This document shows positions 56,826 through 64,000 of a DNA stretch of 64,000 nt, in pieces (within the stretch, counting starts at the first letter, position 1; the number at the start of each line of letters is the position of its first letter). Made by a program: the position numbers and the translations under genes. Source of the DNA: Parastagonospora avenae f. sp. tritici 18332-5 (lineage: Eukaryota > Ascomycota > Dothideomycetes > Pleosporales > Phaeosphaeriaceae). The notes under the pieces were generated by a model. It was not told where the DNA came from and did no database searches. It was given only the letters and a program-made list of their open reading frames with translations. The stretch covers positions 62,001 to 126,000 of the forward strand of contig JAFJTR010000071.1 in assembly GCA_022559985.1 (NCBI GenBank), read 5' to 3'.

Positions 56826-57553
56826 TTTGGTGCGGACACTTTTGACTTAGGTAGGACGTTCAATGAGATCAAGCATTAATATTGTTAGTCAGCAATCGCA
56901 TCGATTTTGTATCATTGAATATTTCTCTCAGCGACCATGTGCACAATCTTTCTACAGACCCCTTTGAACGTCGAAACCGATATGCTCGGTATTTATGAAC
57001 GCATTTTGATCATCTAGGCTGTTCCTACTCGAGGTCAGGCTTGTGCCACCCACAAGCGACGCCTATTGCAAACAATGTACAAAAGTGTTTCATTTGAAGC
57101 AAAACACCGGACAAGTTCAAAGCATCAAGTATAGCTAGGACAGCTTTACTCCTAGTTCAACTGTGACACGTGATATCATGGGGGCAAACATTGCCCACCT
57201 CGAGACTTTGAGTTGTGGTATTGGGGTCCTAGCTTCACGCTAATTTCCAGCGTCATCATCGTGGCCGCGAAGTCTGGGGGGGTTGTGACAACTGGCACAT
57301 GGCGCACCAGGATTCCAATCAACCTTGGAAGCGACACTACTTCAATCGCTGTCCTCGGCGATTTTGTAGGCTTGTCTACATGCGTCGCACCAATATGAAG
57401 TTGTGACAAGATAACCCCTGCCCAACCTCCCGTCCCCAGCCTCCACAGCACCAGCCATCCCGGGTAGAAAACCCGACCTGCACCCAGCTACAGGTAGCCT
57501 TGCATTATGCTACCATACTGTACGACTCCACTTCCTAGCGCATCAAAGAAGAT
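56826..57553. promoter_or_regulatory. Divergent promoter, HAD hydrolase / DUF3433 gene
   Basis: 728 bp between divergent starts. No gene supported. Confidence 0.45.
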
Positions 57554-60302
57554 ATGAGTGCGGAGCCAGAGTACCAACTCAAGCATACTAACGGTACGTC
57601 TGTCCTGCCTCACGAGGCTCCAATTGCTGATGGAACGGCCAGTTTCCCGCCCAAGACTTTCCAACCAGGGCTCCCAACAATCGTTAGCAGCATCCGAAGG
57701 CTACTACAGTCTTGCCGACTACACGTCCAGCGAGAGCGACGAGAAGCCTAATTCACGCTTCCAAACTCCCCCATCACATCACCAAACACCCGCACAGAGT
57801 CATGAGCAGCTGCTGTCTGAGCCTGTAGCACCTATCACCTCACTAAGGGGCGTCGGCATTCCCAGGCAGCATCCTCAACAGATCTACCACCATATACCAC
57901 CCCAATCACCCACTGTCTCGACCATTGCGGAGGAAAGACCAGGCACACAAGACACCCGCCACTCTCAGTCACGACCGAACATGGACACCGAGTCCAATGC
58001 CACCACACCAGGCCAAGATACAACACCATACATCCGATTCGCTATCGATCAGCTGACTCGAGATGAGGAGGTCAGAGGCTCGCGTGTCTATCCACAGGTC
58101 GAACAAACAGACGAAGACGAGGATGACTATCCAGTCGAGAGGATTGTGCACGATTACGGCCTGGGATACATGGCACAAGAACAGGCGACACAGCAGAGAA
58201 TGTCCCAGCATGTGGCGCCCAAGCCCCAGACATTGCCTCCGGCACGAGGAACTACGAACAAGCATACGCCAGTGACAATGCCTATGGCAACGCAACACCA
58301 GCAACCTCCGCATCAACATCAGCAACAACCTCCATCGTCTCCCCGAGCATCGAGAGATGTCTTTGTAGCGAGTTCTCAACCGCATGCGCCTCTCCATTTT
58401 CTCCCAGCCATACTTCGCCCCATCTGGCTTGGGCTATTTACCTTTCTTTGCCTGCTCATGCTTGCTGGACTCATCTTCGCCGCCATCTATTCGAGCCGAA
58501 GCGGTGGCACCGGACTTTGTGATTATGGCACTTTTGGAGACGGTCTTTACTTCGTGTTCGAGTACCTACCGACTCTGCTCGGCATTCTTCTCTTCGTCTG
58601 GCTCATCCAGATACAGACTGCATTGCAACGGATGATCCCTTTCATATCCATGACATCCAACTCTTTCCACAAAAGGTCTGAAGCCGTGTTTCTTCGTCTA
58701 TATCCGACGCAGTTCCTGCTTCCCAATATTCAGCACTTCCGGGCCGGTCATCGTAGCGTTGGTATATGCTACGTCGTTTTTTGGCTGTTCTCATGGACAA
58801 TTCCATTGCTCGCATCTACTTTCAATGTAAGATATGACGTCGGCCGTGGTACCTGGAGATGGATTGCTGTGCAGGGTGTCATTTGGACAGTTGTGGTGCT
58901 CTATATCCTGCTGGTCATTGCCGTGCTTACATTGATTTTCTTTCTTAGCCGGAATGCAACTGGTCTGAAGTGGGATCCGCGATCACTTGCCGACATCATC
59001 GCTCTACTTGAGCGCGCAAACATCATGTCAGATTACAACGGCTCCGAGACTTTCGAAAAGGCTGACTGGCACTTGGTGGCCAACCGCGCCGATCGTATCG
59101 GATACTGGAGCACTACAAAACGACCCAACGACTTCTTCTACGGTATCGGGGAAGAAGGCGGAGATGTTCGGAGATTTTCAGTCGAGCAAGGCCGTATTAG
59201 GGAGAGGGGTCCTGAACGCCCGCACCCGCACTCAACCCAAGGCGAGCAAAGCGACTATTCCATTCGCATGGATATTCGAAGTCCTGGTGTGCGACTACGG
59301 TTTCTTCCATGGTATCTCAAGGACTTGACAGTCATTGCTTGGATTGGTATTGCATCCGTCTTGCTCATTGCTTTCCTCGCAGTAAGCTTCATCAACTCCG
59401 CTGTCAGATTTGGGTTCTTACCCAAGGTGTTTGCTCGTACCGACTCTGGAGGCTTCTCGGCATCCAATTTCCTGTACTCTTTCATCCCAGCACTCATTGG
59501 CCAATTCCTCTTTCTCGCGCTTCTATCATTCGACTACTCTCTTCGAGTGCTACAACCCTACATTTCGCTATCATCGAAAGGAGGAGCTACAGCCGAGCAA
59601 AGTCTCCTGGTAGACTATGTCTGCCGCCTCCCATTTTCGGTCACCCTTTCCGCGATGGAGAACAAGCACTATCAGACCGCGATTCTGTCATTGGTCTCAC
59701 TCGCCTCCATTTCCCTGCCTGTCCTCGCAGGCGGATGCTTCTGGACGCAGTACTACAACAATGAAGAAGTTGTGCGTGTTGCAGCAGATCTGCCCGGCTA
59801 CTACGCACTTTGCTTCTTCTTAACACTGTGCACATTTGGCCTCTTTGCTCTACTTCCGGGGCGTCGCCGTGCCGCACTGCCACACAGAAGTAACAGCGTT
59901 GCTGAGATCATTAGTTGGGTGTACCAATCTCCAATCCTCAGCGACCGCGCATTCGCACGCCCGCAAACGAAACCTGAACTTGTTGCCAAGTTGATGGGTA
60001 ACTCGTACGCGGAGCGGACCTGGACGCGTTCGCTTGTATCACTCGTCCGACCCTCCCGCGACAACTTGCGCGCCGACTCACCTACCGATCCAGCAATCAA
60101 AGAGAAGCAGCACAGAAGCAGAGAGAGGCGCAATTCGCTCATCGATCCCGGTCGCATCCGATATGGTTTCGGCATACACGTTGGTCGTGACGGACTAGAG
60201 CATCTCGGCATCGATAGGGTCAACCGTGATAGCGGAAGAGAACTAGTAATATGGGAGGAACAGAGGAAAAACAAGAGAAAAAGCTGGAATGATGCTGTGT
60301 AG
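57554..60302 (+). CDS. DUF3433 multi-pass membrane protein
   Basis: Predicted 899 aa, one intron (57594-57642) after a 13-codon first exon; joining gives MSAEPEYQLKHTN-VSRPRLS. The N-terminal ~260 aa are Gln/Pro/His-rich and cytosolic-looking. Two similar membrane halves follow, each with a hydrophobic pair then a soluble loop: FLPAILRPIWLGLFTFLCLL ... FEYLPTLLGILLFVWLIQIQ with WDPRSLADIIALLERANI, and FLPWYLKDLTVIAWIGIASV ... LYSFIPALIGQFLFLALLSF with RSNSVAEIISWVYQSPILSD. The repeated LADII/VAEII...(R/S)P.L.D block is what I recognise as the duplicated DUF3433 unit of filamentous ascomycetes. Function unknown; possible plasma-membrane location. Using the ATG at 57558 instead gives a different, unsupported N-terminus. 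Confidence 0.85.
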
Positions 60303-60791
60303 GTTTTGATTATAGGGAGACGATGTTTGGGTTTTTTATCATCAGCGCATTTTGAGCGTTCTCGCATAACGAATTACGGTAATACGGCATAGCATAGGCG
60401 CGTTGGATCACGATTGATATGTATATAGAGCACACGAAGGTTACGTGTGAGTAATGGGTATACATGTAGAAGATGGGGGCTTTCGGATGCGCGATGTCTA
60501 TACGAATCACGACGTGCGAAACAGCCTTGCGAATCACATACATCGAATGAACATGTTTACAGAGAAGAGCTTTATCACTTGCAGAAGCTGAATACATTGC
60601 GCAATCGATTGATTATTTATCTGTTGGTCATTATTATATACTTCAAAAGAGCGTTGAAAAGTTCGAGTTGCGCGTAGTGCGTGTTACAAAACATTATTCG
60701 TACATAGCAACTATGTCGTAGATATCGTATATACTCCTCGCGCCATACTTCAACAACAGTTGATCCGCATTTTCATATACTTGCGAACAAC
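60303..60791. other. Convergent 3' region
   Basis: 489 bp between the DUF3433 and SUR7-like stop codons; AT-richer than its surroundings, consistent with 3' UTRs. No gene seen. Confidence 0.5.
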
Positions 60792-61645
60792 TTAAGGAGA
60801 GTACTCGCGGACCTTCCTCTGCGACTCAGTGTCAATGAAACTGCCCCGACTGCGATTGGACTTTGTCGAACGTGTTCGGCGCACAGAAGAAGTACGGTCA
60901 CCGCCAAGACGTCCACCAAGGCAGAAGAAGACGGTGGCCAGGAAGAAGCACGCCGTTGAGGCCCATGCAAACCCCATGAGGTAGCGGCCAATGTGGGCTT
61001 CGAAGCCGGCTGAACGGAAGGCATCGCGCCCCTTCACAACCCAGACCCTATACAACGTCAATATAGTTCCAGGACAGGGAGTTGATGCGCGATACTTACG
61101 TCATCAGAGTGGCAGCCAAAGCCTGGAAGAAAAGAGCAATAGAAGTGGTCATGGAAGAAATGTAGCCACCTAGGCGGCTGACGAGGGCAAGGAGACCCGT
61201 GAGGAGAGCGATGGCACCGAAGAACAGGGCAATCAGGTAGAAAGCGAACATGAATCGAGATAGGTAGTAGTACTGATGGGTGCCAATAAACTGCTCTGGG
61301 ATGCCGGTCTGAGTGTCGAAGTTGCGTGGAGGGTCAAATGGAAGTGCAGGGACAGAAGCACCGCAGTCTGCATTCAGGCCATTCTCCTCTCCGCAGATGG
61401 CGAAAAAGGTCCATCGCGATGGGTTGCGTGCATTGGGGATGCCATTGGTGGAAGCTTCGAGGAAATAGAACTTGTTCAAGGGCGCAGATTTGACACCACC
61501 GGTCAGAATGGTGAAGAATTGCAGGAGCACGCCACCACCAACAAGGATGAGTGACAAGATGGCAAGAATTGGTCCTGAAGATTTGAATTAGTATGTGGTG
61601 TGCATAATTGCTGCATTAGGAAGACAGCGTACTAGTGGGGCCCAT
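60792..61645 (-). CDS. SUR7/PalI-type membrane protein
   Basis: Predicted 247 aa in three exons with introns at 61575-61632 and 61048-61099; exon 1 is just 13 nt and gives MGPTR-PILAILSLILVGGG. Four membrane segments: one at the N-terminus, an extracellular loop with SRWTFFAICGEENGLNADC (the W-x-C...C arrangement of SUR7/claudin-like fungal proteins), then three (FMFAFYLIALFFGAIALLTG, SMTTSIALFFQALAATLMT and YLMGFAWASTACFFLATVFF). The C-terminal tail is Arg/Ser-rich and cytosolic. Relatives mark eisosomes or act in pH sensing; which of these applies cannot be told here. No catalytic motif expected. Confidence 0.82.
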
Positions 61646-62259
61646 TGTGTGCGGTGGTGGGACACAACGGTCAGCAGTCGTCTGGGGGAAATAATTAAGA
61701 TTACAAGAGTAGATGTTCAAACTGGGACAGATGTGGATGAAGAGAGATACCCAGAGCGGAAGCGTGCGGAAAAGCGTAGGGATGCAGACGATGCCGTCTT
61801 GTTTATGAAGAGCCGGCCAAGGATACGGTGACGTAGGGGTTGACAGCTAATGCGAAGATCACGGCGCAGCGCTAGGCGTAGCTCCATGACCTCACTAGCT
61901 GGCCGGAGTTGCGCTTTGCATCATTGCGAGGGCCAAAGGAGTCCAGCGCGGCGGTCAAAGAGAGACGATGCACAAAGACTAGGCCCGAGCCGGAGAGGCA
62001 GGCAGCGAAACATGTTTGGTGCAGAGGTGCATGTTTGCGGCCTGGCATATGTCGGACGGCCGTGAAGCTTGTCGCTCGGCTATTTGGAAAGATCCCTGCG
62101 GGCTCGACTTCCCTGGCAACTGCGCTCGGATGCTGCCGCGCGATCTGCTGCGAGGCGGACAGTGCCTCAGCATTGTGGCCCGCTGTGACTACGTAGACAC
62201 CGCCTGCCGAGGTTTTCTGCTGCCCTGCTTGCCCGGAATCTGTGCCCTAGTATCGCGAC
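61646..62259. promoter_or_regulatory. Divergent promoter, SUR7-like / RAV2
   Basis: 614 bp between divergent starts. Nothing specific recognised. Confidence 0.45.
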
Positions 62260-63284
62260 ATGTCTGCAGCCATCTGGCCGCCCATCGGTGATGTCCAGCT
62301 CGCCGACGAACAGGCCACATCGCAAGCGCGCGAGCTCGAATGGCTGCTTGTGCAGCTGCGCGAGACGCTGCAGTCGCTGAAGGCAGGTCTGGAAGAGTGT
62401 GCTGCCCTCCTTGCGCCGTCGGAGAATGGATCGACGCTGGTGCTGTCGTCGCTGCGCTCCGAGAGCCTCAAGGGCCTCATCACCAGAGTCGGCACCCGCA
62501 TCACCAAAGGCGTGCGTCCGCCGCCCCGTTGCCCGCCTTCCTGCGTGTTACTGACAACAACCACCAGAACATAAAGCTACGCCTCGCCAGCCTGCCGCCG
62601 CCGCGAGGGACGCCCACCTACGACCTGACCGTTTCGTCTGCGCCGCAAGCACCAACCCTCGTCATTCCCCAGCTCACCTCGGTGCGGACTTCAATCAACA
62701 GCTGTCTGGACGTTATCGACGTAGCTACCTGGGGCGGAGATGCCACCAAGGCAGATTTCGTTGCTGGCCAGCTGCAGCTGCTCCACGAGCATGTGCAGGA
62801 GGCACGGCAGGCATTGAAGGGCTACTCTGACGTGCAGCTGCCGTGGTGGGAGCATCCGGTCGACGATCAGGTAGGCTGTCCACAGTCACACTGGCGCACT
62901 GGACGCTGACACCTTCACCAGACTTTTGATCCCGCACTGCCGCCCACAGTCTCCTTCCACCTGTTCGTTTTTGACGCTGCCCTCGTCCTGGAAGTCCGCA
63001 CGCTCGAGCCGCAGCAGGCAGAACAGAAGTCGCTCACCGGCTTTAGCATCCGTGATAGCCTCGCAGTGGCCCTCGGCGGCACGCGCGCCCCCGCCCACGA
63101 TGAGGCTGACCGCACGTTCAAGTACAGGGGCCAAGATGTCCGCGTGAAGGAGAAGATCCGTGTCGAAAGCCAGGATCCAGCTTTGATTTCCGCGTCGGCA
63201 AAGCTCAATGCGCTGGAGCATAGCATTATGCTGAGCCGAAAGGCCCTCAACATCGTCATGGGTCGCGATGAGCACTTGGACTGA
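62260..63284 (+). CDS. RAV2: Rav2 / Rogdi, V-ATPase assembly factor
   Basis: Subunit of the RAVE complex, which helps reassemble the V1 and Vo sectors of the vacuolar H+-ATPase; the animal homologue is Rogdi. Predicted 305 aa, introns at 62512-62567 and 62871-62921. Family blocks in order: ARELEWLLVQLRETLQSLK (helical), VLSSLRSESLKGLITRVG, NIKLRLASLPPPRGTPTYDL, VIDVATWGGDATKADFVAGQ, DVQLPWWEHPVDDQ, FDPALPPTVSFHLFVFDAAL. The C-terminal portion is amphipathic helix. The start at 62260 precedes WPPIGDVQLADEQ, typical of fungal members. Exon junctions G|N and Q|T are phase 0, and the first uses donor gtgcgt. Neighbour of MET1 on the same strand, 289 bp upstream. Confidence 0.9.
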
Positions 63285-63573
63285 ATTTGCGCGTACCTAT
63301 CTCTTGACAGCACGAAATCACGACATCGGCCATTGGCGGGGACGACTCTTCGACAGGCTCTTCTCCGCGGCATTTCCGTCTGCGGTTAGCGGCCGATCGC
63401 GCCATATGTCGGCTGGTCGGTATCGGAACAAGAAATGTAACGGTGCATTGCCAACATCGCCGCGGACAGCACTATTCGGCACTGATAGCGACTGGTACTA
63501 ATACCAATCGTTCCTCAAAGTTGTCCTGAAAGTGATTCGTTTCTGCGCCCCGAAACTGTCGACTATCACCACC

Positions 63574-64000
63574 ATGGCCCCCGCGCTTCTCACCGCAGTA
63601 GACGCAACGTCCCAGATCCATCTGATTATCGGCTCCAATCCACTGGCCGGTGCAAGATGCTCGCGGGCAGTTGAGGTTGGTGCAAAGCCAATTCTCATAG
63701 CACCCGAAGACTCCACGTTACACTACGGTCTGGTCAAGCGCATCGAGGCCGGAGAAGTCAAGTGGCTACAGCGAAGCTTCCTCGACGAGGACCTGACCAC
63801 ACTGGGCCGTGCCGAAGTAGACGGTGTGGTAGATGTAGTCTATGTTACCGCAGGTGGCAAACATACCTCCGGTTAGTGTGTCCAAGCAACAGCACGATAG
63901 CCGTACTAAGTCGCCACAGCTACGCACATCTCAAGCCTTTGCCGAAGACTACGCATACCCGTTAATGTTGCAGACGCCCCAAATCTCTGCTCCTTCACGC
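63574..64000 (+). CDS. MET1: Uroporphyrin-III C-methyltransferase, 5' part
   Basis: Start of a MET1-type siroheme-pathway enzyme, cut by the window edge. Siroheme is the prosthetic group of sulfite and nitrite reductases. One intron (63872-63919) joins GGKHTS to ATHISSLCRRLRIPVNVADA. The visible ~126 residues form the N-terminal Rossmann-type domain (LIIGSNPLAGARCSRAVEVG, KPILIAPEDSTLHYGLVKRI, VDGVVDVVYVTAGGK) seen in fungal proteins that fuse a Met8-like dehydrogenase fold to a C-terminal SUMT methyltransferase. The methyltransferase part lies beyond 64000, so the assignment as MET1 rather than a stand-alone MET8 is by resemblance of the N-terminal block. Confidence 0.82.

Noticed and set aside
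1..64000. Transposons, CRISPR arrays, rRNA genes or viral insertions
   Set aside because: No transposase, integrase, reverse transcriptase or long terminal repeats, no regularly spaced repeats and no rRNA-like sequence was seen on reading either strand.

Overview
The window is nuclear DNA of a filamentous ascomycete. Genes are dense and on both strands, most are split by 45-70 bp GT-AG introns, and the gene content is ascomycete throughout (KOG1/raptor, GPI2, RRP40, SSZ1, VPS5, a Tea1/KelA-type kelch protein, a DUF3433 protein, a SUR7-type protein). The carotenoid/opsin cluster and the protein styles suggest a Dothideomycete, probably Pleosporales; that placement is inference. Exon models were built by hand by joining reading frames at splice signals and checking that the frame is kept.

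Layout. 0.4-5.8 kb: annexin (-), an F-box-like hypothetical gene (+) and the GPI-anchor enzyme subunit GPI2 (-). 6.0-15.2 kb: a complete carotenoid/retinal/rhodopsin cluster, made of the bifunctional phytoene synthase/lycopene cyclase (-), a divergently transcribed carotenoid cleavage oxygenase (+), a microbial rhodopsin (+) and phytoene desaturase (-). Together they make geranylgeranyl-PP -> phytoene -> desaturated carotenes -> beta-carotene -> retinal, and supply the opsin that binds retinal. 16.2-22.6 kb: secreted histidine acid phosphatase, a Uds1-domain coiled-coil protein and a GH43 glycosidase, all (-). 23.2-24.7 kb: a Delta(24)-sterol-reductase-like pseudogene with three in-frame stops. 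25.2-29.3 kb: retromer sorting nexin Vps5 (-), a HotDog thioesterase (-) and a DUF5321-like mitochondrial protein (+). 29.5-37.3 kb: two long low-complexity proteins I do not recognise and an F-box/LRR protein. 37.4-47.5 kb: housekeeping genes for Ssz1, exosome Rrp40, cytosolic aspartyl-tRNA synthetase and the TORC1 subunit Kog1. 48.4-64 kb: Tea1/KelA-like kelch coiled-coil protein, a secreted beta-propeller lactonase, a CECR5-type HAD hydrolase, the DUF3433 protein, the SUR7-type protein, the V-ATPase assembly factor Rav2/Rogdi and the 5' part of a MET1-type uroporphyrin-III methyltransferase.

The most unusual signals are in gene structure. Two genes about 5 kb apart (GH43 and the thioesterase) only keep frame if their intron is a spliceosomal twin intron ('stwintron', D1,2 type), in which one intron interrupts the donor of another between its first and second base. 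The sterol-reductase relic keeps one unbroken frame of 500 sense/stop positions yet carries three nonsense codons, two of them at expected tryptophans. The aspartyl-tRNA synthetase gene appears to use a GC-AG intron. No transposon, CRISPR array, rRNA or convincing tRNA was seen.
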